NCBI RefSeq assembly: GCF_001895085.1
Contig: NZ_BDFD01000021.1
Location: forward strand, 1 to 49,563
Source: Mariprofundus micogutta
GTDB lineage: Bacteria; Pseudomonadota; Zetaproteobacteria; Mariprofundales; Mariprofundaceae
DNA: 49,563 bases
Direction: 5' to 3'
A model generated the notes under the pieces. That model had not been told where the DNA came from. It made no database searches and saw only the letters and a list, made by a program, of their open reading frames with translations. Positions 33,199 to 42,890 of the stretch are shown piece after piece. The translations under genes and the position numbers were made by a program. Each line of letters begins with the position of its first letter. Within the stretch, counting starts at the first letter, position 1.

Positions 33199-35649
33199 AT
33201 GAAGAAGAAATTGGTGATGATCGGTAACGGTATGGCAGGCGTTCGAGCGATTGAAGAGATACTTAAGGCTAATCCTGATATGTTTGAGATCACGATATTT
33301 GGCGCTGAGAAGTACCCAAATTACAATCGTATCATGCTTTCTCCGGTTCTTGCAGGTGATACAACCGTAGAAGATATTATCCTCAATGAAGAGCAATGGT
33401 ATGCAGATAACAATATTACTTTGCATATGGGGAAGCGCATTAAAGAGATTCAACGTGGTTATAAAAAGGTCATAGCTGAAGATGGAACCGAGGCTGAATA
33501 CGATAATCTGATCATCGCAACCGGATCGAACCCTTTTATTATTCCGATTCCGGGCTATGAGAAAGAGGGAGTCATGGGCTTCCGTGATATTGATGATTGC
33601 GATGCAATGTTTGAAGCGGCCAAAAAATACAATAAAGCAGCTGTAATTGGTGGTGGTCTCCTAGGTTTGGAAGCTGCCAAGGGTTTGATGCACTTAGGAA
33701 TGGAAGCAACCGTGATTCACGATCAGGCCACGCTGATGAATATGCAGCTCGATAGTGTTGCCGGTGAAATGCTACGGGCTGATCTGGAAGGGCAGGGGAT
33801 GAAATTCAAAGTTTCGACTCTGACTACTGAGATCACCGGTGAAGAACGAGTAGAAGGTTTGAAATTTAAGGATGGCTCATCACTGGATTGTGATCTGCTG
33901 GTTATGGCGGCCGGTATTCGCCCGAATATGGGTCTAGCTTCCGAGTCTGGTATCTATTGTAATCGAGGTATTGTCGTCAATGACTATATGCAGACAGTAA
34001 CTGATCCGTCTATTTATTCGGTTGGTGAATGTGCCGAGCACCGTGGCATTGCTTATGGTCTGGTAGCCCCTCTGTTTGAACAGGCAAAAATTTTGGCATA
34101 TCAGATCACCGGACAGGGGTTGAAGTCCTATGCAGGTTCAGAAGTTTCTACCAAACTGAAGATTTCTGGTGTTGATGTATTCTCTGCCGGTGATTTTATG
34201 GGTGGCCCAGGTGCCGACATAATTGAATTGATGGATAAGGTCGGTGGCGTGTACAAGAAAATTGTACTCGAAGATGATCGTATCAAAGGCGTGGTCATGT
34301 TTGGAGATACAGGAGATGGACCGACTTTCTTCCAGTGGATGCAGGATGGTAAAGATGTGTCCGAATTACGCTCCACCTTGTTGTTTTCTGCATCCGGCCT
34401 TGGTGATTCCGGGCATTCCGGTATTGATCAGGCCACAGCGATGGCTGATGATACAATTGTTTGTGGCTGTAATGGAGTCAGTAAGAAAGATGTTGTGGAT
34501 GCCATAGTGAAAGAGGGTCTGACCACACGCAAAGAGGTCACGGCATGTACTAAGGCGGCAGGCTCCTGTGGCGGCTGTGCCGGTCTGATTGATCAGATTC
34601 TGGTTTCTACCCTGGGAACTGCTTTTGTTGAATCCGAGCATGAACCTATCTGTGGATGTACTGAACTGAATCATGAGCAAGTGAAGGAGCAGATCAGGAA
34701 CAAGAAGCTGACCATGGTACGTGAAGTGATGAGTGTGCTGGACTGGAAAGAAGAGGGCTGTCAGGTCTGTCGTCCTGCGCTTAACTACTACATTGGCATG
34801 ATTTGGCCTGAAGATTCTGAAGATGATCGCACCTCCCGTATCGCCAATGAAAAGATGCACGCGAATATCCAGAAGGATGGCACCTATTCGGTGATTCCAC
34901 GTGTATATGGAGGAGATACAGATGCCGATACCCTGATTCGTATGGGGCAGGTTGCGAAAAAATATGATGTTAAAACAATCAAGATTACCGGTGGACAGCG
35001 CATTGGTCTGTATGGCATCAAAAAAGATGACCTTGCATCGGTCTGGCGTGATCTGGATATGCCATGTGGTTATGCCTATGGCAAAGCGCTGCGTACGGTG
35101 AAGACCTGTGTGGGTTCAGAGTGGTGCCGTTTCGGTACGCAGGATTCTACCTCACTTGGAATTCACCTTGAAAAACAGCTGGATCGTATCTGGTTCCCTG
35201 CCAAGGTAAAACTGGCTGTGTCTGGTTGCCCGCGAAACTGTGCAGAAGCTACGATTAAGGATTTCGGGATTATTGGTGTTGATGGTGGCTGGGAGATTCA
35301 AACCGGTGGTAATGGTGGCGTGCATGTAGAAGCGACGGAACTGCTGTGCTTGGTGGAGACTGCCGATGAGGTGGAGCAAATAGCCAAAGCTTATTTGCAG
35401 CACTATCGTGAAACCGGCCGTCATAATGAGCGTTGTGCCCCGTGGCAGCGGCGTGTGGGGCTGGAGAGTATCAAGGCGTTGGTTGTAGATGATCTTGAGA
35501 GTCGTAAGACACTGGCCGAACGACTGGATATTTACCTCGCCGGTCAGGCCCGTGATCCATGGCTGGAGCGTATTGCTGATGATGCAGCAATGCCTGAGCA
35601 AAAAGTTTTTAATGAATACAGAACCATCGAAATCAAGGAGATACACTGA
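33199..35649 (+). CDS. nirB: Assimilatory nitrite reductase NAD(P)H, large subunit
   Basis: This 816-residue cytoplasmic enzyme reduces nitrite to ammonium with six electrons. Order of parts: FAD domain starting VMIGNGMAGVRAIEEI, NAD-binding AAVIGGGLLGLEAAKGLM, two BFD-like [2Fe-2S] segments (IVCGCNG and CTKAAGSCGGC; CGCTEL and CQVCRP), then the nitrite/sulfite reductase ferredoxin-like and catalytic domains. The siroheme/4Fe-4S ligands are CVGSEWC (C637, C643) and CPRNC (C677, C681). GCGGAG precedes ATG 33199. Its stop shares TGATG with nirD. Confidence 0.96.
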   Translation: MKKKLVMIGNGMAGVRAIEEILKANPDMFEITIFGAEKYPNYNRIMLSPVLAGDTTVEDIILNEEQWYADNNITLHMGKRIKEIQRGYKKVIAEDGTEAEYDNLIIATGSNPFIIPIPGYEKEGVMGFRDIDDCDAMFEAAKKYNKAAVIGGGLLGLEAAKGLMHLGMEATVIHDQATLMNMQLDSVAGEMLRADLEGQGMKFKVSTLTTEITGEERVEGLKFKDGSSLDCDLLVMAAGIRPNMGLASESGIYCNRGIVVNDYMQTVTDPSIYSVGECAEHRGIAYGLVAPLFEQAKILAYQITGQGLKSYAGSEVSTKLKISGVDVFSAGDFMGGPGADIIELMDKVGGVYKKIVLEDDRIKGVVMFGDTGDGPTFFQWMQDGKDVSELRSTLLFSASGLGDSGHSGIDQATAMADDTIVCGCNGVSKKDVVDAIVKEGLTTRKEVTACTKAAGSCGGCAGLIDQILVSTLGTAFVESEHEPICGCTELNHEQVKEQIRNKKLTMVREVMSVLDWKEEGCQVCRPALNYYIGMIWPEDSEDDRTSRIANEKMHANIQKDGTYSVIPRVYGGDTDADTLIRMGQVAKKYDVKTIKITGGQRIGLYGIKKDDLASVWRDLDMPCGYAYGKALRTVKTCVGSEWCRFGTQDSTSLGIHLEKQLDRIWFPAKVKLAVSGCPRNCAEATIKDFGIIGVDGGWEIQTGGNGGVHVEATELLCLVETADEVEQIAKAYLQHYRETGRHNERCAPWQRRVGLESIKALVVDDLESRKTLAERLDIYLAGQARDPWLERIADDAAMPEQKVFNEYRTIEIKEIH

Positions 35650-35975
35650 TGAGTAGCACATCTGCACCAATATGGTACCCGGTCTGCAGGGTTGAAGAAA
35701 TTCCCCAATCAGGCGGCCGGACTGTGAATGTCGGAGACTTGAGTGTCGCACTGTTTCGTCTGACCAATGACAGTGTAAAAGCCATCGAAAACCGCTGTCC
35801 GCATAAAAACGGACCGCTGGTTGAGGGTGTGATTTCAGGAGGTGATGTGCTTTGTCCTCTGCATAACTGGCGTGTCAACCTTGACTCTGGTGAAGTGGCA
35901 GCTCCTGAATCAGGTTGTGTGACCCGTTTCTCAGTTAAAGTTGAAAATAGTCAGGTGTTTTTAAATTTGAGCTAA
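35649..35975 (+). CDS. nirD: Nitrite reductase small subunit with intact Rieske site
   Basis: This 108-residue protein has the NirD fold. A full Rieske [2Fe-2S] ligand set is present: CPH (C50, H52) and CPLH (C69, H72). E. coli NirD lacks these ligands, so this is a ferredoxin-type NirD that could carry an electron. It overlaps nirB by one base and precedes nasA by 59 bp. Confidence 0.93.
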   Translation: MSSTSAPIWYPVCRVEEIPQSGGRTVNVGDLSVALFRLTNDSVKAIENRCPHKNGPLVEGVISGGDVLCPLHNWRVNLDSGEVAAPESGCVTRFSVKVENSQVFLNLS

Positions 35976-36034
35976 ATTCAAAACTTGTCCTCTGCGGAGA
36001 GTAAGCTTGTTATGTCTAGATATTAGGAGTTGGA

Positions 36035-38716
36035 ATGACCCGAACAGTGAACAGTGTTTGCTCTTATTGCGGAACTGGATGCGGTATCAAACTGGAAAGT
36101 GATGAAAAGCGCATTATCTCGCTGATTGGTGACACCCGCCATCCGACCAATCAGGGCAAACTCTGCTCCAAGGGCAGGGAATTGCATCATACCGTACGTA
36201 CGGATGACCGTTTGCTGCGTCCACAGCTGCGTACTTCTCTGGATGCTCCTTTTGCACCGGTGGACTGGGATACCGCGCTGGATTACGGAGCACAACAGTT
36301 TGCTGATATTATTCGTGAGCATGGACCGGAAGCGGTGGCTTTTTATGTGTCGGGTCAACTGCTGACAGAAGACTATTATGCCTTCAATAAGCTGATGAAG
36401 GGTTTTATCGGCACCAATAATATCGATACCAACTCTCGTCTGTGTATGTCATCGGCAGTGGCCGGTTATAAGCGTGCTTTCGGTGCTGATGGTCCTCCAA
36501 CCTGTTATGCGGATATCGAGCTTGCTGAACATTTCTTTATTATCGGTGGTAATCCTGCTTATGCACATCCCATCGTATTTCGAAGGCTAGAGGCTGCCAA
36601 AGAGGCCAATCCGGATCTCAAGGTGGTGGTGGCTGATCCACGTCGAACCGACACCTGTTCAATAGCTGATCTTCATCTGCCACTACGTCCGGGTACCGAT
36701 GTGGCACTGATGCAGGCGATGCTGAATGTGTTGATCTGGGAAAATGTGATTGATCGGGATTATATTACCCAAAATACTCAAGGTTATGAGACTCTAGCGG
36801 AATCAGTACGCAGTATGACGCCGCGCAAGGCGGCAGAAATCTGCGGTCTGAATGCGGCAGATATAGTACAGGCAGCACTCTGGTTTGCAGAAAACAGGAC
36901 ACTATCTTTCTGGTGTCAGGGTATGAATCAATCCACTTCTGGTACTGATAATGGTAATGCTCTGACGAACCTTCACCTGGCAACTGGTCAGGTTGGAAAA
37001 CCGGGCTGTGGCCCGTTTTCATTGACCGGGCAATCCAACGCCATGGGTGGCCGGGAAGTAGGCGGCATGGCTAATATGCTTGCTGCACACAGGGATTACG
37101 CCAATCCGACACACAGGGAAGAAGTGGCAACATACTGGGGCGTGGATCAGATTTCTGATAAACCGGGTCTCACCGCAACCGAATTGTTTGCCTCTCTTGA
37201 ATCAGGAGAAGTGAAGGCTGTCTGGATTGCCTGTACCAACCCCGTTGTATCGATGCCTGATGCAAAGCGCATTGAATCCGGCCTGAAAAAAGCTGAGCTG
37301 GTAATGGTGTCGGATGCTTATCATCCTACCGATACCACACGTTTTGCCCATGTACTGTTTCCGGCTTCGGGCTGGGCTGAAAAAGAGGGCTCGGTTACCA
37401 ATTCCGAGCGCTGTATTTCCCACCTTGAACAGGCGCTTCCTGCAGCAGGTATGAGCCGCCCCGATTGGAAAATTACGGCGGATTTTGCTACTGCTCTGGG
37501 TCAGAAGCTGGGCAAAAACTGGCAGTCCTCTTTTGCCTGGGAAAAGGCTGAAGATCTGTTTAACGAGCATCGTGGTCTTACACGTGGAATGGATCTGGAT
37601 ATCACAGGCCTCTCCTATGCCATACTCGATGAGCATGGGCCACAACAGTGGCCCTATCCGGAGGGCTCAATCCCGCGTGTCGCCAAACGGCTATACGAAA
37701 ATGGCCTGTTTGAAACCCCGGATAACAAGGCCCGCTTTGTCGATATGACATTCATACCTGTTGCTGAACCGGTTAATGAAGAATATCCCTTATCATTGAC
37801 CACAGGGCGTATTCGCGATCAGTGGCATACCATGACAAAAACAGGCAACGTGCCGGCACTGATGCAGCATTATGCTATTCCCCAACTGCAGATTCATCCC
37901 GATGACGCAGCTCTCTATAAGCTGGAAGAAGATGATCTGGTGCGTATCATATCGCGCCGCGGCGAAGTGATTGCTCCTGCCCGGATTTCAAAGGATATTC
38001 GTAAAGGCCTAGTCTTCCTGCCCATGCACTGGGGAGAAATGACAGCCAAAGGCGGACGCACAAATAGTCTGACAAAAACAGCGATCGACCCGGTTTCCAA
38101 ACAGCCTGAATTCAAACATGCAGCGGTCCAGCTTGAATCGTTCAATCCTGTATGGCGGGGCATGATGTTGATTGCCGGTGAGAAGATGCAGCTCGGTCGT
38201 ATCATGATTGAAGGCTACACCTATGGTGTGAGTTCCTGTGCGGGCAGTGATCATCCTGTGACAGCTGTTGAACTGGCCTGTAGCAAGACCCTGAAGGCTG
38301 AGCAATACAAGCGTCTGGACCATCTGCTGGAGCAGGGTCAGAGCTTTGAAACACTGACCTATTCAGATCGCAAGCATGGTATCAACCGCAAAGCGTGGCT
38401 ACAGGATGGGCATCTGATAGCAGTGCGCTGGGTCGGTGGTGATATAGCCGAGGCGCAGTGGTTGCGTAAGCTGATGCTGGAAGGTCGTGATGTCGGAGAG
38501 TTGCGCCCATATTTGCTGGCTCCGGGTGGACCTGTCACTAAAGAGGATACCAAAGGCAGGATTATCTGTGCCTGTCAGAATGTTGGTGAACTTGAATTAA
38601 AAGACGCGATTAAAAAAGGTGCTGATTCTATTGATGCACTCAAGGCCTGTACGATGGCAGGTACCGGTTGCGGTTCATGCATCCCTGAGCTGAAAGGGTT
38701 ACTCTCAGGTCCATGA
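36035..38716 (+). CDS. nasA: Assimilatory nitrate reductase, molybdenum catalytic subunit
   Basis: This 893-residue cytoplasmic DMSO-reductase-family enzyme reduces nitrate to nitrite. The N-terminal 4Fe-4S motif is C9, C12, C16 and C44 (VCSYCGTGC, KLCSKG), followed by molybdopterin-binding regions (NIDTNSRLCMSSAVAGYKRAFGADGPP, with the Cys as likely Mo ligand) and the molydopterin dinucleotide-binding domain. A C-terminal BFD-like [2Fe-2S] domain (ICACQNVGE, CTMAGTGCGSC; about 846-890) is typical of bacterial NasA/NarB that take electrons from NADH partners. AGGAG lies 6 nt before ATG 36035. Its stop overlaps moaA. Confidence 0.95.
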   Translation: MTRTVNSVCSYCGTGCGIKLESDEKRIISLIGDTRHPTNQGKLCSKGRELHHTVRTDDRLLRPQLRTSLDAPFAPVDWDTALDYGAQQFADIIREHGPEAVAFYVSGQLLTEDYYAFNKLMKGFIGTNNIDTNSRLCMSSAVAGYKRAFGADGPPTCYADIELAEHFFIIGGNPAYAHPIVFRRLEAAKEANPDLKVVVADPRRTDTCSIADLHLPLRPGTDVALMQAMLNVLIWENVIDRDYITQNTQGYETLAESVRSMTPRKAAEICGLNAADIVQAALWFAENRTLSFWCQGMNQSTSGTDNGNALTNLHLATGQVGKPGCGPFSLTGQSNAMGGREVGGMANMLAAHRDYANPTHREEVATYWGVDQISDKPGLTATELFASLESGEVKAVWIACTNPVVSMPDAKRIESGLKKAELVMVSDAYHPTDTTRFAHVLFPASGWAEKEGSVTNSERCISHLEQALPAAGMSRPDWKITADFATALGQKLGKNWQSSFAWEKAEDLFNEHRGLTRGMDLDITGLSYAILDEHGPQQWPYPEGSIPRVAKRLYENGLFETPDNKARFVDMTFIPVAEPVNEEYPLSLTTGRIRDQWHTMTKTGNVPALMQHYAIPQLQIHPDDAALYKLEEDDLVRIISRRGEVIAPARISKDIRKGLVFLPMHWGEMTAKGGRTNSLTKTAIDPVSKQPEFKHAAVQLESFNPVWRGMMLIAGEKMQLGRIMIEGYTYGVSSCAGSDHPVTAVELACSKTLKAEQYKRLDHLLEQGQSFETLTYSDRKHGINRKAWLQDGHLIAVRWVGGDIAEAQWLRKLMLEGRDVGELRPYLLAPGGPVTKEDTKGRIICACQNVGELELKDAIKKGADSIDALKACTMAGTGCGSCIPELKGLLSGP

Positions 38717-39753
38717 CTCCGGCTCCGCTTATATTTTACAGGCAGCGACCAGATCAGATCGGGTTATACGATCGCTTTGATCGCCAACTGACTTATCTGC
38801 GTATTTCAGTGACAGATCGCTGCAATATGCGATGTGATTACTGCCGTCCTGCTGCTGATGCCTATAAAGCCGAGCCGCATGGCCAGATTCTGAGATATGA
38901 AGAGATTGAGCATATCACACGTCTTGCAGCAGAACTTGGTGTAAGCAAGGTACGCATTACCGGTGGTGAACCGCTGGTGCGTCGTGACCTGCTAAAGCTG
39001 ATTGAGAAGCTTGCAGCCATTCCCGGCATTACCGATCTCTCGATTACTACCAATGCTACTCTATTGGCCAAATATGCCGATGATCTGGCTATGGCCGGTT
39101 TGAATCGCATCAATATTAGTCTTGATAGCCTGAACGCATTGCGCTTTCGCAAGCTGACAGGTGCTGAGCTGGCTCCCGTACTTAAGGGGATTGAAGCCGC
39201 CAAAAAGGCAGGGCTCACGCCCATTAAACTGAACACGGTGTTGATGCGTGGTATCAATGCAGGCGAAAACTATTCCGAAGTGGCCGAACTGATTGATTTT
39301 GCCATCTGCTGTGATGCCACTATCCGCTTCATTGAATTGATGCCGATGAAGCAGGGTTTGGATTGGGATAAACATTACATCTCTATTGACGAAGTGCTGG
39401 CGGAAGATGATGTGCGGCAGCGCATTGATCTGGAAGCAGTTGCGGAGAGTCAAAATACTGCAGCATCTTATCTTCCGTTAAAAAACTCACCACAGAAGGT
39501 TGGGTTTATTACACCGATGTCCGAGCGCTTTTGTGATGATTGCAACCGTCTGCGTTTAACTGCAGATGGCCATCTGCGTTCATGCCTGCCGGCTGAGAGT
39601 GAGTTAAATCTACGTGATCTGATACGTAGTGGTGGCAGTGATGATGATGTTCGCAATCTGTTCAGGCGTTCGGCCATGATTAAACCGAAAATTGGAACTT
39701 ACGGCTTTAATAAAGATTCAGAGCAGCGTTCAATGATCCACATTGGAGGCTAA
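38713..39753 (+). CDS. moaA: GTP 3',8-cyclase MoaA (radical SAM)
   Basis: This 346-residue enzyme starts molybdopterin synthesis from GTP. N-terminal cluster CNMRCDYC (C37, C41, C44) binds SAM; the C-terminal FCDDCNRLRLTADGHLRSC binds the second 4Fe-4S cluster. The conserved C-terminal GG is present (HIGG). The start shares ATGA with nasA, coupling cofactor and enzyme synthesis. Confidence 0.96.
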   Translation: MTPAPLIFYRQRPDQIGLYDRFDRQLTYLRISVTDRCNMRCDYCRPAADAYKAEPHGQILRYEEIEHITRLAAELGVSKVRITGGEPLVRRDLLKLIEKLAAIPGITDLSITTNATLLAKYADDLAMAGLNRINISLDSLNALRFRKLTGAELAPVLKGIEAAKKAGLTPIKLNTVLMRGINAGENYSEVAELIDFAICCDATIRFIELMPMKQGLDWDKHYISIDEVLAEDDVRQRIDLEAVAESQNTAASYLPLKNSPQKVGFITPMSERFCDDCNRLRLTADGHLRSCLPAESELNLRDLIRSGGSDDDVRNLFRRSAMIKPKIGTYGFNKDSEQRSMIHIGG

Positions 39754-39754
39754 T

Positions 39755-40435
39755 GTGTTTACGCGTATCTATCTGCTACTTATATTATTGTTGTTTCCTG
39801 CTATGGGTCATGCCGAGGAAACCATTACGGTTGCTGTGGCATCAAGTCTGTACCCTGCCATGAAAGGGCAGGCTGCCCGCTTTGAAAAAGAGCATGCTGT
39901 GCAGGTACGCCTGATTTCCGGTTCAACCGGTCGTTTATACAATCAGATTGTTCAGGGCGCGCCATTTGACCTGTTTATTGCGGCTGATGACATACGCCCT
40001 GCCAGGCTGATTGAGCAGGGCAGAGTGTTTGCGGAAGGTGGAGCCGGGCTGGGTTATCTCGGCGTGAAATCGAGAGGAAACGGATTGCCGGGTCTGGAAC
40101 AGCTAACCATATCGGCTGTGCAACGTATTGTTCTTCCCAATCCAGATGTTGCCCCTTTTGGCCAGGCAGCCAAAGAGGCGCTGAAACAACAGGGATTGTG
40201 GGAGGTATTAAGCCCCAAGTTTGTTTATGCGCAGAATGCGATGCAGGCGAGTTTGATGGTGGATCAGGGGCTGGTGGATGCTGGTTTTGTACCTGTCACA
40301 TTATCTGAATCAGCTATTGCCAGCATCTCTTACCGGGCAGTTATGCTGACAGAGAGGGCTGCTGCACGCCAATTATTGAAATATGTGACTGCAAAAGAAA
40401 TAGAGATTCCCAGTCTGCTTTCGGCCCAAAGATGA
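39755..40435 (+). CDS. modA: Molybdate-binding periplasmic protein ModA
   Basis: This 226-residue receptor has a signal peptide (about 1-20, ending GHA) then ITVAVASSLYPAMKG, the usual ModA start; SGSTGRLYNQIVQGAPFDLFIAADD and NPDVAPFGQAAKEAL are family motifs with the oxyanion Ser/Thr residues. GTG 39755 with TTGGAGG upstream is preferred to TTG 39743. It starts one base after the moaA stop. Confidence 0.93.
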   Translation: MFTRIYLLLILLLFPAMGHAEETITVAVASSLYPAMKGQAARFEKEHAVQVRLISGSTGRLYNQIVQGAPFDLFIAADDIRPARLIEQGRVFAEGGAGLGYLGVKSRGNGLPGLEQLTISAVQRIVLPNPDVAPFGQAAKEALKQQGLWEVLSPKFVYAQNAMQASLMVDQGLVDAGFVPVTLSESAIASISYRAVMLTERAAARQLLKYVTAKEIEIPSLLSAQR

Positions 40436-41103
40436 TTGAATCTCTGCTTATTTCACTGCAACTGGCCCTTGTAACGACAGCTATTCTGTTGCTGATCGCA
40501 CTACCATTGGCATATTTACTGGCTTTTAAATCATTCCGAGGGCGTACGGTACTTGAGGTGATCGTAGCCTTGCCATTGGTGCTGCCACCAACAGTACTGG
40601 GTTATTATGTGTTGTTGATGATTGCCCCTGATTCTGCAGTTGGTCGCATTTGGGACTCACTGTTTGACAGCTCTCTGGCATTTTCATTTTCAGGTATGGT
40701 GTTTGCCTCTCTTATCTACAGCCTTCCTTTTGCTGTTCAGCCGATGCAACAGGCATTGCGAGCGATTCCAAAGAGCTGGCTGGAAATGGCAGCTACGCAG
40801 GGGTTGAGTCTTAAACAGACACTGTTTCAGGTGATGTTACCTGCTGCCCGAGGCGGTGTGCTGGTGGCAGCTGCTCTCTCCTTTGCCCATACCATGGGTG
40901 AATTCGGAGTGGTATTGATGGTTGGTGGCTCTATACCCGGAGAGACCAGGGTTGCCAGTATCGCGTTGTTCGAGTTTGTTGAAATGCAGCAGGCTTCCGA
41001 GGCATGGATGCTTGCCCTGATTTTGCTGGCAGTGTCGTTTGTGATGCTGTCCCTTGTATATACGATCAATCGCAAGAGCTTGAGCATGGTGGGTGGCCGA
41101 TGA
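40432..41103 (+). CDS. modB: Molybdate ABC permease ModB
   Basis: This 223-residue protein has five to six membrane helices, the ALPLVLPPTVLGYYVL segment and the EAA-type cytoplasmic motif EMAATQGLSLKQTLFQVMLPAARGG, as in ModB. ATGA overlaps modA and modC. Confidence 0.94.
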   Translation: MIESLLISLQLALVTTAILLLIALPLAYLLAFKSFRGRTVLEVIVALPLVLPPTVLGYYVLLMIAPDSAVGRIWDSLFDSSLAFSFSGMVFASLIYSLPFAVQPMQQALRAIPKSWLEMAATQGLSLKQTLFQVMLPAARGGVLVAAALSFAHTMGEFGVVLMVGGSIPGETRVASIALFEFVEMQQASEAWMLALILLAVSFVMLSLVYTINRKSLSMVGGR

Positions 41104-41765
41104 AGGGGCGCATTCAACTATCTACCCGACTGGGATCGATGGACCTGAAGCTTGAGGCCGGTTTTTCTGACGAGATTATCATTGTTTCAGGTGAAAACGG
41201 GGCAGGGAAAACAACACTGCTTCGATGCCTTGCGGGGCTAGAAAATGTAGAGGGACAGATCACCTTTTCCGGCAAGGTATGGCTGGATAGCAGTGCCGGT
41301 TTTGTTCTGCCATCTAAGAATCGTGAGATAGGTTGTCTCTGGACAGATACGGCGCTACTGCCGTGGCTGGGTGTAGAAAAGAATATAATACTGGGCAGTG
41401 CCTTTGAGGACTCAGTCTGGTTGGAAGAACTGGCCGAACTACTGGAGATAACTGATTTGATGCAGCGAAAACCAGTCATGCTTTCCACGGGTGAAGCACA
41501 GCGAGTGGCACTGGCGCGGGCGATATACCGCAAGCCTTCGGCTCTTCTGCTTGATGAGCCCTTTTCAGCCCAGGCTCCGGCGATTCGTCAGCGTTTACGT
41601 GATGTGCTGAAATCGATTCAGACCAGGTTGATGATTCCGGTGTTGATGGTGAGCCACGACCTTGAGGATGCGGAGAATCTGGCAGATCAACATTGGCGTA
41701 TGAGAGAAGGGCGACTGCTGAAAGAGATTGTAGATACAGGTAAAAACAGGATGAAACAGGCATGA
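41100..41765 (+). CDS. modC: Short ModC-like molybdate ABC ATPase
   Basis: This 221-residue ATPase would energise ModAB. It has Walker A GENGAGKTTLL, signature LSTGEAQRVALARAI (LSGG reads LSTG), Walker B ALLLDEPFSA and H-loop VSHDLED. The C-terminal MOP/TOBE domain of typical ModC (about 350 residues) is absent. The Q-loop Gln position reads Thr (CLWTDTALLPWL). The frame is open to 41004 but ATG 41100 shares ATGA with modB. It may be a minimal, unregulated ATPase. Confidence 0.85.
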   Translation: MKGRIQLSTRLGSMDLKLEAGFSDEIIIVSGENGAGKTTLLRCLAGLENVEGQITFSGKVWLDSSAGFVLPSKNREIGCLWTDTALLPWLGVEKNIILGSAFEDSVWLEELAELLEITDLMQRKPVMLSTGEAQRVALARAIYRKPSALLLDEPFSAQAPAIRQRLRDVLKSIQTRLMIPVLMVSHDLEDAENLADQHWRMREGRLLKEIVDTGKNRMKQA

Positions 41766-42238
41766 ATAAACTTACCCATTTCGATGAATCCGGTCGCGCA
41801 CGCATGGTGGACGTATCAACCAAGGAAGTGACAACTCGCATCGCTGTTGCCAGTGGTGAAATTATGATGCAACCGGAAACACTTGAGCATATTCAGCAGG
41901 GAAAACTGAAAAAAGGTGATGTGCTGGCTGTTGCCGATGTGGCAGCTGTCATGGGGGCAAAGAAAACTCCCGATCTGATTCCGATGTGTCACCCTCTGAT
42001 GCTTTCCGGTATCGATATCTCTTTCAGTGAACTAGTTGACGGGAATGGATTGAGAGTTGAGGTGTCTGTGAAATGTAACGGTAAGACCGGAGTAGAGATG
42101 GAGGCACTGACTGCGGCCAGTACAGCGCTTCTGACCATCTACGATATGTGCAAAGCTGTCGATAAAGTCATGGTCATCAGCAATATCCGGGTTGAAGAAA
42201 AGCGCGGTGGAAAATCCGGGGATTGGCAGCGGTTATGA
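41762..42238 (+). CDS. moaC: Cyclic pyranopterin monophosphate synthase MoaC
   Basis: This 158-residue protein has the MoaC opening LTHFDESGRARMVDVSTKEVT, the site PDLIPMCHPLMLSGI and the C-terminal EMEALTAASTALLTIYDMCKAVDK. It completes cyclic pyranopterin formation after MoaA. ATGA overlap with modC; overlaps moaD. Confidence 0.97.
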   Translation: MNKLTHFDESGRARMVDVSTKEVTTRIAVASGEIMMQPETLEHIQQGKLKKGDVLAVADVAAVMGAKKTPDLIPMCHPLMLSGIDISFSELVDGNGLRVEVSVKCNGKTGVEMEALTAASTALLTIYDMCKAVDKVMVISNIRVEEKRGGKSGDWQRL

Positions 42239-42465
42239 GTGTGCGTGTTCTTTTCTTCGGACAGATCGCAGAGCAACATGGGAGACGCGAAATTGAAGTT
42301 GTTGTGGGTGGTGAACTTACCTTGGCCGCATTGCTTGCATCTCTGAATATCGACAGTGAAGGATTGTTTCTATTGGCAGTGAATCAGCAGCAGGTGGATG
42401 ATCTATCCATAGAGATTGGTGATGGTGATGAGGTGGCGATTATGCCGCCTTTTTCGGGAGGCTGA
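42235..42465 (+). CDS. moaD: Molybdopterin synthase sulfur carrier subunit MoaD
   Basis: This 76-residue ubiquitin-like protein ends in PPFSGG, the di-Gly tail that carries the thiocarboxylate. ATG 42235 shares ATGA with moaC; the TTG start at 42223 is not needed. It feeds sulfur to MoaE, encoded 2 bp later. The activating enzyme MoeB is not in the window. Confidence 0.95.
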   Translation: MSVRVLFFGQIAEQHGRREIEVVVGGELTLAALLASLNIDSEGLFLLAVNQQQVDDLSIEIGDGDEVAIMPPFSGG

Positions 42466-42467
42466 TC

Positions 42468-42890
42468 ATGGATGCGGTTCGGATTCAGGAAAAGGATTTC
42501 TCGATTGAAGCGGAAGTGGATGCACTGCGTACAAGTTCAAAACGAATTGGTGGTGTTGCTACCTTCCTGGGATGTGCTCGCGATTTCTCCGAAGGACGCG
42601 ATGTCTCGGCAATCTGCTTTGAACAGTATGCCGGTATGGCAGTACAAGCTATGCAGGCTTTGCGTAGCGAGGCACTGGAGCGTTTCGATATTATTGATGC
42701 ACGTATTATTCATCGCGTAACCACAGTTCACGCTGGTGAACAGATCGTACTGATTGCAGTTGGTGCAGAACACAGAGGCCCGGCTTTTGATGCGTGCCGC
42801 TGGATTATTGATGAATTGAAGCTGTCTGTACCGATCTGGAAAAAGGAAACCACTCCGAATGGTGATTCCTGGGTAACACAACACCCATGA
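42468..42890 (+). CDS. moaE: Molybdopterin synthase catalytic subunit MoaE
   Basis: This 140-residue protein has GGVATFLGCARDFSEGR and the C-terminal catalytic region EHRGPAFDACRWIIDELKLSVPIWKKE, both MoaE hallmarks. With MoaD it makes molybdopterin dithiolene. Confidence 0.96.
   Translation: MDAVRIQEKDFSIEAEVDALRTSSKRIGGVATFLGCARDFSEGRDVSAICFEQYAGMAVQAMQALRSEALERFDIIDARIIHRVTTVHAGEQIVLIAVGAEHRGPAFDACRWIIDELKLSVPIWKKETTPNGDSWVTQHP

Noticed and set aside
36035-38716. Moco riboswitch in front of moaA
   Set aside because: moaA overlaps the nasA stop by four bases, leaving no room for a leader.
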